Below are positions 1 through 6,590 of a stretch of 33,423 nt of DNA, piece after piece (positions within the stretch are counted from its first letter, which is position 1; every line of letters starts with the position of its first letter). The position numbers and the translations under genes are program-made. The stretch spans positions 1-33,423 of the forward strand of contig JAHFED010000065.1 of assembly GCA_023248635.1 (NCBI GenBank), read 5' to 3'. Source of the DNA: Myxococcales bacterium (GTDB lineage: Bacteria; Myxococcota; UBA727; VGSZ01). The notes under the pieces were generated by a model that had not been told where the DNA came from, did no database searches, and was given only the letters and a program-made list of their open reading frames with translations.

Positions 1-1
1 C

Positions 2-103
2 GCCATTCAAGGAACGAAGGCCCGCTACCGCGGGGCGCGTAAGAACGAGCTGGACCTCAACCGCGCGGCAGCCGTCGCCAACCTGATGGCGGCTTCCCGT
101 TAG
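2..103 (+). CDS. Transposase C-terminus (partial, cut by left edge)
   Basis: Only the last 33 codons and the TAG stop are inside the window. The peptide contains KARYRGARKNELDLNRAAAV followed by ANL. The RYRG...K...AA..NL pattern is typical of the C-terminal end of DDE transposases of the IS5/IS1182 type, where it follows the last catalytic region. The catalytic residues are outside the window, so activity cannot be judged. Twelve bases after the stop lies a MITE-like inverted-repeat element (116-279) whose ends look IS5-like, so the two may belong to one transposition history, but the MITE is not simply the end of this gene's element. It could also be an unrelated basic protein. Confidence 0.55.
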   Translation, partial: AIQGTKARYRGARKNELDLNRAAAVANLMAASR

Positions 104-115
104 CGGTTCGGCTCT

Positions 116-279
116 CTAGGGCCTGTCTTCAAACCCCTCCGCGTCGTCGAGCTCGCCCCAGACACCCGATGGCTGCGTTGCTCCTCACTCACATGGCCCG
201 CCATGCTCGCTCGTCGCGCCTTGCCCTCGGGTGCCTGGATGCGGCTCGCCTCGGTCCGGGGTTTGAAGACAGGCCCTAG
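116..279. mobile_element. MITE-like element 1, IS5-type inverted repeats, CTAG flanks
   Basis: An 18-bp perfect terminal inverted repeat, GGCCTGTCTTCAAACCCC, at 120-137 and inverted at 258-275, encloses 156 bp with no gene of its own. CTAG lies directly outside each arm (116-119 and 276-279) and may be the target duplication; CTAG is itself a palindrome, so it also extends the inverted repeat to 23 bp (115-137/258-280). The interior has a central hairpin, CATGGC-CC-GCCATG, followed by the block GCGCCTTGCCCTCG. The same layout recurs in the element at 22278-22440. Terminal sequence, size and target fit non-autonomous derivatives of IS5/IS427-like elements. The right flank supplies the TAG stop of the small gene on the minus strand. 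Confidence 0.75.
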
Positions 280-437
280 AACGACCCCGCGTCGGCGTGG
301 GGCTGCGTCGGTTGGACCGCCTTCGTCGCCGTCGTCCGCTTCAGCGTCGTCGGCTGTGGCTGCACCGCCAACCAGAGGGCGACGACGACGGTAACCAACG
401 CGATCCACAGCAGGCCGACCTTCGTCGCCCGGGTCAT
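276..437 (-). CDS. 53-residue single-pass membrane peptide, overlaps HD-GYP gene
   Basis: This short frame encodes 53 residues beginning MTRATKVGLLWIALVTVVVA. It has a basic N-terminus, one hydrophobic segment at about residues 8-26 and a polar Thr/Gln/Lys-rich tail. Its ATG overlaps the TGA stop of the upstream GAF/HD-GYP gene as ATGA (434-437), the classic arrangement for translational coupling. The TAG stop is formed by the CTAG at the edge of the adjacent MITE-like element, so the coding region probably ends at its original stop. I do not recognise a family. A role as a membrane partner of the HD-GYP protein is only inferred from the overlap. Chance is possible at this length, but the overlap and the clear TM segment argue for a real gene. 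Confidence 0.55.
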   Translation of the reverse strand: MTRATKVGLLWIALVTVVVALWLAVQPQPTTLKRTTATKAVQPTQPHADAGSF

Positions 438-2122
438 CGCGCCAGCTTCTGGTACTGCGGCAAAAACCCCTCCTTGCGCACCAGGCGCTCAGCCTCCGGC
501 GGCAAGGTGTGGGGCTTGGGCTGCATGGCCAGCAAGGCGGCTTCGTCGACGACGTCGATGAGCTCGGGTGGCAGATACTGTTCGGCGTATTTTCGATACA
601 CACCAGAGGTAATGAAGAAATCGAACAACACCGGATCCAGGTGGTTGTCTTTCTTCATGAACGCCATGATTTTCATCGTCTCGCTGAGGGTCTTGGCCTT
701 CTTGTAGGGTCGATCCTGCGCGGTCAGCGCTTCGAAGACGTCCGCGACGGCCATCATCCGCGCCACGATTGACATGTCTCCGCCCCAAATGCCCTTGGGA
801 TATCCCGTGCCATCCATCTTCTCATGGTGTCCGCCGGCGTATTCGGGCACCCGTCTTAGATTTCGCGGGAAAGGCAGGGCTTCTAACATCACAATGGTCT
901 GCACCATGTGACCGTTGATGATCAGCCGCTCCTCTTCGCTCAAGGTGCCGCGGGAGATGCACAGGTGCTCGGTTTCTTCGGGCGAGAGCAGGGGCTGCAC
1001 AAGTCCGCCGATGACGATCTGACGTCGACCGATGTCGCGAATGCGCGCCTGCTTGTCCGGCGGCAAAAACTCACCGCCGATGTTGGCCACCTCGAGGAAC
1101 TTCAAGTCGGCGTCGAGCTGAGCAAGCTCGTTGGTCAGGTTGGTGTGCTGGGCATCTGAGCCGGGCGCCAGCTTGAGCCGCGCGATCTCGATGTCCCGGC
1201 GGGCGATCTCGAAGCGGGCGCGCACATCGTGGATGCGATCGTGAATGACCTCGAGCTTGGTGGCCTTGTCCATCACATGGATCGGCGTCACCACCTTGCC
1301 GCAGTCGTGCAACCAGGCGGCGATGCGCAGCTCGTACCAGCCGTCGTCATCGAGCTTGAAATCCGACAAGGGGCCGTCGCCGGCGTCGCAGGCAGCCTTG
1401 GCCAGCATCTCGGTGATGATGGGAACGCGGGTGCAGTGGCCGCCGGTGTAGGGAGACTTGGCGTCGATGGCGTTGGCGATGAGCTTGATGAAGCTCTCGA
1501 GCAGCTCTTTTTGCGACGCCAACAACTGCTGGTTGTCGAGGGCCACCGCGGCCTGTGAAGCGAGGGCCTCGACGATCTCCTGCTGGACGGCATCGAATTC
1601 GACGACGCAGCCGCCTTCGTCGCGGGCGTTGATCAGCTGCAGCACGCCGATGACCCGGTGCTCGTTGTTGAGCATGGGAATCGTGAGGAAGGAGTGGCTG
1701 CGGTAGCCGGTGCGCTCGTCGAAGGCCTTGGTGCCCGAGAAGTCGAAGCCGGGCTCGTGGTAGGCGTCGGCGACGTTGACGGGCATCTTGGTGGTCGCGC
1801 AATACGAGGCCACGTTCTTGTGGTTGGCCTCGCCCGCGGCGTTGAACAGGGGCACGGGTTCGAGGTCGATGGGCTCCTTGGTGGTGCCGCCCTTGGCAAT
1901 CTTCAGCGTGTCGTTGCGCAAGATGGCGAAGCGCAGGTGGGTGGCCTCATGGCCGCGTCCGTCGTCGACAGCGAGGTAGAGGGTGCCGCCGTCGGCCCGG
2001 CACAAGTCCTTGGCTTCCAGCAGAATCATCTCGACGAGTCGGTCTTTGTTCTGCTCCACGGAAAGGGCAACGCCCACCGTGTAGAGGCGCTCCAACTCTC
2101 GAGCCCGTCGTTGCCAGTCCAT
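434..2122 (-). CDS. GAF domain / HD-GYP cyclic-di-GMP phosphodiesterase
   Basis: A 562-residue cytosolic regulator. Residues about 10-198 form a GAF sensor domain (GYRSHSFLTIPML and VIGVLQLINA are typical GAF strands). The HD-GYP domain follows, with HDCGK (His272-Asp273), HHEKMDGTGYP at about 432-442 and RPYKKAKT after it, so the metal ligands and the GYP signature are present. HD-GYP domains hydrolyse cyclic di-GMP. Between the HDxGK motif and the HHE motif is an extra charged, helical insert of about 80-90 residues, which makes this a long subfamily member. I chose the ATG at 2122, preceded by a GGGGGGAG stretch, over an upstream ATG at 2188 that would run into the divergent lipoprotein gene. 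A small membrane peptide gene overlaps its stop. Confidence 0.9.
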   Translation of the reverse strand: MDWQRRARELERLYTVGVALSVEQNKDRLVEMILLEAKDLCRADGGTLYLAVDDGRGHEATHLRFAILRNDTLKIAKGGTTKEPIDLEPVPLFNAAGEANHKNVASYCATTKMPVNVADAYHEPGFDFSGTKAFDERTGYRSHSFLTIPMLNNEHRVIGVLQLINARDEGGCVVEFDAVQQEIVEALASQAAVALDNQQLLASQKELLESFIKLIANAIDAKSPYTGGHCTRVPIITEMLAKAACDAGDGPLSDFKLDDDGWYELRIAAWLHDCGKVVTPIHVMDKATKLEVIHDRIHDVRARFEIARRDIEIARLKLAPGSDAQHTNLTNELAQLDADLKFLEVANIGGEFLPPDKQARIRDIGRRQIVIGGLVQPLLSPEETEHLCISRGTLSEEERLIINGHMVQTIVMLEALPFPRNLRRVPEYAGGHHEKMDGTGYPKGIWGGDMSIVARMMAVADVFEALTAQDRPYKKAKTLSETMKIMAFMKKDNHLDPVLFDFFITSGVYRKYAEQYLPPELIDVVDEAALLAMQPKPHTLPPEAERLVRKEGFLPQYQKLAR

Positions 2123-2177
2123 GCAAACCACCCGCTCCCCCCTGGCTCCGCAGGAAAGGGCACTGGTCTTTGCTAGC

Positions 2178-2585
2178 ATGAACATCATGCGCTTCCCCGT
2201 CGTTGCCTCGCTCGTCTTGTGTGGGTTGGTTTTGGCCGGCTGCGGCGGCTCCCCCCGCGACTCCTACGTGCAATGGGTGGCCCGCGACGCCTGGGATCCC
2301 ACCTGCGCCGAAGCCGCCATCGTCGAGCGCTTCACCGCCACCAACGGCCGCTGGAAAATCAAAGAAGAAGTGTGGGCCGTCGACGTCGACGCCACCTTCA
2401 AGCTCGTCAACAAGTGCAGCTCGGGGCTGCCCCTGCTGGGCAAGGAATACAAGCAGTTCGAGCCCGTCGTCTTCAAGCAGACCGTCGAGATGTCGAAGTG
2501 CAAGAAGGGCAACGACAGCGGCTGGGCCCTGCCTGGCAAAGAGTCTTCGCGCTGCTGGACCGGACCGACCCTGCTCGCGAAATAG
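2178..2585 (+). CDS. Small lipoprotein, unknown function
   Basis: A 135-residue protein starting MNIMRFPVVASLVLCGLVLA and followed by GC. LAGC (Cys22) is a textbook lipobox, so it should be lipidated by signal peptidase II processing and held at a membrane. The mature part has no domain I recognise; it has four further cysteines (including KC and RC pairs near residues 90-125) that could form disulfides outside the cytoplasm. The start could be the ATG at 2178 or the one at 2187; neither has a strong ribosome site, though GGAAAGGG lies upstream. It diverges from the HD-GYP gene 55 bp away and ends two bases before the convergent exported protein gene. Confidence 0.75.
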   Translation: MNIMRFPVVASLVLCGLVLAGCGGSPRDSYVQWVARDAWDPTCAEAAIVERFTATNGRWKIKEEVWAVDVDATFKLVNKCSSGLPLLGKEYKQFEPVVFKQTVEMSKCKKGNDSGWALPGKESSRCWTGPTLLAK

Positions 2586-2587
2586 GT

Positions 2588-3466
2588 TCAGCGGGTTGGT
2601 GGCTTGGGTGCCTCGAGCTCGAAGTGGTCGATGAGGCGAGCAGCGAGCCGGTCCCCGTGTTCCTCGGCGACGGTGCGCGCATGAGGCCGTGCCTGCGCTG
2701 CGCTCAGCTGCTGCAAGGCGTTGTCGATGTTGATCCCCAGCCCCCTGACCTCGAAGGCCTCGTCGGCGACCCGGACACTGCCGTCAAACAGCTTGATGTG
2801 GACGTTGACGGGGAACGATCGCAGTGAGCTGCCGCTGAGCACGCTCCCTGCCCCGCCTCCCTGCCCCGGTTTCGCGACGACGTCGGCGGTGAGCAACACC
2901 ACCTTGAGCGTCGTGACTTCGTCCGCCTTCTCGTTGGCGAAGACGTGGTCGACGATGCTGAGCCCGTATTTCTGCAACCGGTTCAGTACGAGGTTGAGGG
3001 CCGCCCGCTCCGCACCGGGAAAGGCCAGGTGGCTGTCGACGACGACGACGACCTTCTTGAATGCCGTTGCCGTCTTACGATCAGCTGCTTGCCGCTGCGG
3101 CAGGGTTGCCCGCCAGCCAATCACCGTGTCGCGCGCCTCCAGAATCATGGCCTTCACTTGCTCGGGCGGTCCGGTGACGGACTTCTTGAAGACGGGATTG
3201 CCCCAGTTCGCGTCGATCAGGGTCACGTGTGCGAGCCAAACACTCGCCGCGGGGTTGATCGACACAGCACCGATGACGTCGTCGTCGGGGCCGGCGCTCG
3301 TTGTCCGTGCGGGCCCGAAGCAGCTGACCCAGTCGGGCGACTCCGGCGTGCCGACCGACTGGACGACGCTGACGTGATCGAGGGCGATGTCGCAGACGGG
3401 TGGCAAAGGTGGCTGAGCAGGCGGCTGCGGAGGCGGTGCTGCGGCGAGCAAGAGCGCGATGAGCAT
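2588..3466 (-). CDS. Exported hypothetical protein
   Basis: About 292 residues starting MLIALLLAAAPPPQPPAQPP, a hydrophobic signal-like segment followed by a Pro-rich stretch, so the protein is probably exported or anchored near its N-terminus. The rest is a mixed alpha/beta sequence with FKKVVVVVDSHLAF near the middle and a FPVNVHIKLFDGSV strand later. I recognise no catalytic motif or family. A GTG at 3481 would add five residues and is an equally possible start; an AGGGG sequence lies close to it. It converges with the small lipoprotein gene with only two bases between their stops. Confidence 0.65.
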   Translation of the reverse strand: MLIALLLAAAPPPQPPAQPPLPPVCDIALDHVSVVQSVGTPESPDWVSCFGPARTTSAGPDDDVIGAVSINPAASVWLAHVTLIDANWGNPVFKKSVTGPPEQVKAMILEARDTVIGWRATLPQRQAADRKTATAFKKVVVVVDSHLAFPGAERAALNLVLNRLQKYGLSIVDHVFANEKADEVTTLKVVLLTADVVAKPGQGGGAGSVLSGSSLRSFPVNVHIKLFDGSVRVADEAFEVRGLGINIDNALQQLSAAQARPHARTVAEEHGDRLAARLIDHFELEAPKPPTR

Positions 3467-3526
3467 CGTATACAATGCCACACCCCTAGTGCCCGCATGG
3501 CGGCTGCGCCGTCGGACCTTCGGCCG

Positions 3527-3561
3527 AAGAAAAAGCGCCGCGGTCCCTCGACGGCGGCGCT
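3527..3561 (-). terminator. Rho-independent terminator after icd
   Basis: Read on the minus strand just after the icd stop, GCGCCGCC and GGCGGCGC-type arms (GCGCCG at 3535-3540 pairing with CGGCGC near 3555-3560) form a GC-rich hairpin followed at once by TTTTTCTT. Position and shape fit intrinsic termination of icd. Confidence 0.75.
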
Positions 3562-3584
3562 CGGACCTGCAGCTGACGTCGGCC

Positions 3585-4994
3585 TCAGAAGTTGCTGACG
3601 ATGTCCTCGGCGAACTCCGAACACTTGCGCAGGGTCGCGCCCTCCATCATGCGGTGGAAGTCGTAGGTCACGGTCTTCTTGCCGATGGCCCCATCCATGC
3701 CCTTGATGATGAGGTCGGCGGCCTCGGTCCAGCCCATGTAACGCAGCATCATTTCGCCGGAGAGGATCACGGAGCCGGGGTTCACCTTGTCGAGGTTGGC
3801 GTACTTCGGCGCGGTTCCATGCGTGGCCTCGAAGATGGCGTGCCCGGTGACGTAGTTGACGTTGCCACCGGGGGCGATGCCGATGCCGCCGACCTGGGCC
3901 GCCAAGGCGTCGCTGAGGTAGTCGCCGTTGAGGTTCAAGGTCGCGATCACCGAGAATTCCTTCGGACGCGTGAGCACCTGCTGGAGAGTGATGTCGGCGA
4001 TGCTGTCCTTGATGAGCAGCTTCTCTTTCCACTTTCCCTTGCCATGAGAGGCGTAAATCTTCTGCAAAACGTCGGCGACTTCGGCGACGATTTTCTTTTG
4101 CTGATCCGCCGTCATCAGCTCATAGCCGGGATCGATGGCCTTGGCGTTGTCGACGTCGTTGAGGTCTGCGTTCTTGTCCTTGTTGTCGATGATCCAGCTC
4201 TCGCGCTCGGTGACCACTTTGTCGCGGAAGGATTGAATCGCGAGGGCATATCCCCAATCACGGAACGCGCCCTCCGTGAACTTCATGATGTTACCCTTGT
4301 GCACGATGGTCACCGACGGCCGCTTCACGCTGAGCGCAAACTCGATGGCGGCCTTCACCAAGCGCTCGGTGCCGTCTTTGCTGACGGGCTTGATGCCGAA
4401 GCCGGAGGTCTCGGGGAAGCGGACGTTCTTGCCGGCCTTCAGATCCTCGCTGAGAAACTTGAAGAACTTCTTGGCTTCGTCGGTGCCGGCCTTGAATTCG
4501 ATGCCGGCGTAGATGTCCTCACAGTTCTCGCGGAAGATCACCATGTCGACGTCGGCGGGCCTCTTGACCGGCGAGGGCACGCCCTTGAACCAGCGCACCG
4601 GGCGCAGGCACACATAGAGGTCGAGCATCTGGCGCAGGGCCACATTGAGAGAGCGGATGCCGCCGCCGATCGGCGTGGTGAGGGGGCCCTTGATGCCGAC
4701 GAGGTAGTGGCGGAAGGCCGTCAGCGTGTCCTCGGGCAACCAATCGCCAGAGGCGCGGAAGCTCTTTTCGCCGGCGCCGACCTCGAGCCAGGTGATCTTT
4801 CTCTTGCCGCCGTAGGCCCGCTCCACCGCCTTGTCGAAGACGTGCTGCGAGGCCTTCCAGATGTCAGGGCCGGTGCCATCGCCTTCGATGAAGGGGATCA
4901 CGGGCGTGTTGGGCACGGCGATCTTGCCGTCCTTCATCGTGATGGCTTCGCCGGTGGTCGGGGCCTTGAGGGAGTTGAAAGTGGGGTGGGTCAT
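3585..4994 (-). CDS. icd: NADP-dependent isocitrate dehydrogenase
   Basis: Converts isocitrate to 2-oxoglutarate and CO2 with reduction of NADP+, a TCA-cycle step in the cytosol. The 469-residue protein carries the bacterial ICDH signatures: [33 protein letters not shown] with Ser115 equivalent to the regulatory serine of E. coli [56 protein letters not shown] and [10 protein letters not shown]. It is longer than the 416-residue E. coli enzyme because of an insert at roughly residues 255-327; comparable long forms are known in other bacteria such as cyanobacteria. The ATG at 4994 was chosen because GGAG lies 7 bases upstream and residue 1 onward aligns with the family; longer starts read through the leader palindrome. 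A terminator follows the stop. Confidence 0.97.
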   Translation of the reverse strand: MTHPTFNSLKAPTTGEAITMKDGKIAVPNTPVIPFIEGDGTGPDIWKASQHVFDKAVERAYGGKRKITWLEVGAGEKSFRASGDWLPEDTLTAFRHYLVGIKGPLTTPIGGGIRSLNVALRQMLDLYVCLRPVRWFKGVPSPVKRPADVDMVIFRENCEDIYAGIEFKAGTDEAKKFFKFLSEDLKAGKNVRFPETSGFGIKPVSKDGTERLVKAAIEFALSVKRPSVTIVHKGNIMKFTEGAFRDWGYALAIQSFRDKVVTERESWIIDNKDKNADLNDVDNAKAIDPGYELMTADQQKKIVAEVADVLQKIYASHGKGKWKEKLLIKDSIADITLQQVLTRPKEFSVIATLNLNGDYLSDALAAQVGGIGIAPGGNVNYVTGHAIFEATHGTAPKYANLDKVNPGSVILSGEMMLRYMGWTEAADLIIKGMDGAIGKKTVTYDFHRMMEGATLRKCSEFAEDIVSNF

Positions 4995-5022
4995 CGTGTG
5001 CTCCGTGCGCTCTCGCGCTCTC

Positions 5023-5044
5023 TTCAAGACGCGCGCGTCTTGAA
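5023..5044. promoter_or_regulatory. 22-bp perfect palindrome in icd leader
   Basis: A perfect palindrome with half-site TTCAAGACGCG lies 29-50 bases upstream of the icd start and within the 193-bp gap shared with the divergent gene at 5188. The TTCAAG-N10-CTTGAA form suggests a dimeric repressor operator. As RNA it would also form a hairpin in the icd leader. A related imperfect palindrome sits before lipA (10112-10133). No regulator is identifiable from the sequence. Confidence 0.5.
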
Positions 5045-5187
5045 CATCAAAACTGTGTGCACTCGGGCCGGCCGGTCCGTGGCCGAGCGGGGCTAGCACC
5101 GGCGCGTCGTCGTGGGAACCGTGCCCACGGGGCGCTCCTGGCGTCCCTGGGCTGTGCCCCGCCCCCGCTTGTCGCTAACCTGACCCG

Positions 5188-6168
5188 GTGTCCGACTCGT
5201 TCACCCAACGTCTGCCGCGCGAGGGTGTGCTCTTCGACGACGAACCTGTCGACGACGCCGCCCACAGCTCCGCCCTTGCTGTCGTCGACCCAATGGCCCC
5301 GGTCGTGCCCTACCGGCCCCCCACACCGGGCCGCTCGCTGCGCACCGTCGGACGCTTCGTCGTCCTCGTCGGCGGCAGCGCCGTCATCGGCGTCGGCGTC
5401 GCCACCGGGCTCTTCACCCTGCCGGCCGCCGCCTTCTTCGCCGTCGGCCTGGCCACGGGACAAGTGCTCGCCCAGACTTGGAGGCAGAACAAGCTCGGCC
5501 AATCCGTCGTCGGCGGTATCTCCCTGGGCGACCTCGACGCAGCCCAGCGTGCGGCCGAAAAAGCGCTCACCGAGAGTCCTGCGGGCGTCATGCGCACCCT
5601 GGCGGCCTCGAATCTGGCGAGCGTCTTGATCCAGCAGGATCTCGTCGACGACGCCGCCCGGGTGCTCGATCAATACCCGCCGGGCTTCTTCCACATGCCG
5701 CTGACCACGGTGTTGTGGCTGAACAACCGCGCCTTCGCCCACCTGGCCCGCAGCAACGAAGGCGACGACGAAGGCGCTGCGGCGGCGGCGCTGCTCGACG
5801 AGGCTGAAAAGCGCCTCTTGAAGGCCTCGCTGCGTGAGCTCGGGGGACAAGGAAATGCCCGCAAGCTGACAGCGGCGTTGTCGGGGACGAGGGCCATCGA
5901 ACGCGCCCTCGCCCGCGACGGGCGCAGCGCCCTCAACGCCCTCAAGCGCGCCACCGAAAACGACGACGGCCCCGCCACCGCTTTCCGCACCATCGAGCGC
6001 GAGCTGTGCCGCACCGAGGCGCTGCGCCTGCTGGGCCGCAGCGACGAGGCCACGATCACCCTCGAGAGCCTGACCGATCAGTCGATGACGGCGCGCCAGC
6101 ACCAGCGACGTCGCGCCCTGCAAGAAAAGCTGGGGCTCACTCTTGGCGACGACGCCTTGTCTCTCTAG
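5188..6168 (+). CDS. Membrane protein with TPR-like helical repeats
   Basis: A 326-residue protein. A polar N-terminus of about 48 residues is followed by two adjoining hydrophobic segments (about 54-75 and 78-95: VVLVGGSAVIGVGVATGLF and LPAAAFFAVGLATGQV), likely a membrane hairpin. The remaining 230 residues are Ala/Leu-rich helices in pairs, like degenerate TPRs (DLDAAQRAAEKALTESP, RTLAASNLASVLIQQDLVDDA). This architecture suggests a scaffold at the inner membrane; no enzymatic motif is seen. The start is a GTG at 5188 without a clear ribosome site. A TAACCT box about 10 bases before it would be compatible with a leaderless transcript, but that is a guess. The gene diverges from icd, and tRNA-Leu begins 16 bases after its stop. 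Confidence 0.75.
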   Translation: MSDSFTQRLPREGVLFDDEPVDDAAHSSALAVVDPMAPVVPYRPPTPGRSLRTVGRFVVLVGGSAVIGVGVATGLFTLPAAAFFAVGLATGQVLAQTWRQNKLGQSVVGGISLGDLDAAQRAAEKALTESPAGVMRTLAASNLASVLIQQDLVDDAARVLDQYPPGFFHMPLTTVLWLNNRAFAHLARSNEGDDEGAAAAALLDEAEKRLLKASLRELGGQGNARKLTAALSGTRAIERALARDGRSALNALKRATENDDGPATAFRTIERELCRTEALRLLGRSDEATITLESLTDQSMTARQHQRRRALQEKLGLTLGDDALSL

Positions 6169-6184
6169 CCTGGGCCCTGACGAT

Positions 6185-6266
6185 GCGAGCGTGGCGGAAT
6201 TGGTAGACGCACTGGATTTAGATTCCAGCGGGGTGACCTGTGGGGGTTCGAGTCCCCCCGCTCGCA
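6185..6266 (+). tRNA. tRNA-Leu (anticodon UAG)
   Basis: The acceptor arm GCGAGCG pairs with CGCTCGC at 6259-6265, with A as discriminator. The D arm, an anticodon stem CTGGA/TCCAG with loop TTTAGAT (anticodon TAG), a long variable arm and the T arm GGGGG-TTCGAGT-CCCCC are all present. The long variable arm and anticodon make it Leu, reading CUA and CUG-type codons. The 3' CCA is not encoded. The 323-bp gap after it (6267-6590) holds a 67-bp hairpin repeat at 6465-6531; the rest shows no gene I can support. Confidence 0.97.
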
Positions 6267-6464
6267 GTCTCTTGCGCCCTTGCATCCTCTTGAGATGCTG
6301 GGCCCGGGCCTTCCCGCGGCCGCTCTTCGTAAGCGCTGAGCCTCGATCTCGAGCAGCCTTTGCCGCTGGTCGGCCGAGGGGTCCATTGGACCGCCCCTCC
6401 TTCGATCTCTCGGCGTGGCTGCGGTCTCTTGCCGCGTTCGGAAGCGCAGTTTCTTCAGGCCACC

Positions 6465-6531
6465 AATTCATCGCCGCCAGGCGATGAACCTGTAGACAAT
6501 TCACCGACACGCGAAGCGCTGTCGGTGAATT
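6465..6531 (+). repeat. 67-bp double-hairpin repeat, copy 1
   Basis: The element is bounded by AATT at both ends. The first hairpin (6467-6488) is TTCATCGCC-GCCA-GGCGATGAA. A linker CCTGTAGAC leads to a second hairpin (6498-6531) with arms AATTCACCGACA and TGTCGGTGAATT around CGC-GAA-GCG. It is identical over 67 bases to the inverted copy at 27581-27647 and related to copies at 9366 and 17262. It lies 60 bases before the start of the 5'-nucleotidase gene. Confidence 0.9.
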
Positions 6532-6590
6532 CCGTGTAGGATAATGTGAGGCGTGGTGTTACCCAGGTCACCTTCCCTTGGAGTAACGCC

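Noticed and set aside
3485-3493. CTAGTGCCC as a third MITE-like end
   Set aside because: It matches only the first bases of element 2, and no inverted partner exists within 200 bases.
3459-5096. Long plus-strand open frame of 545 codons
   Set aside because: It lies antisense to icd, whose protein is unmistakable. The frame stays open because of high GC at third positions.
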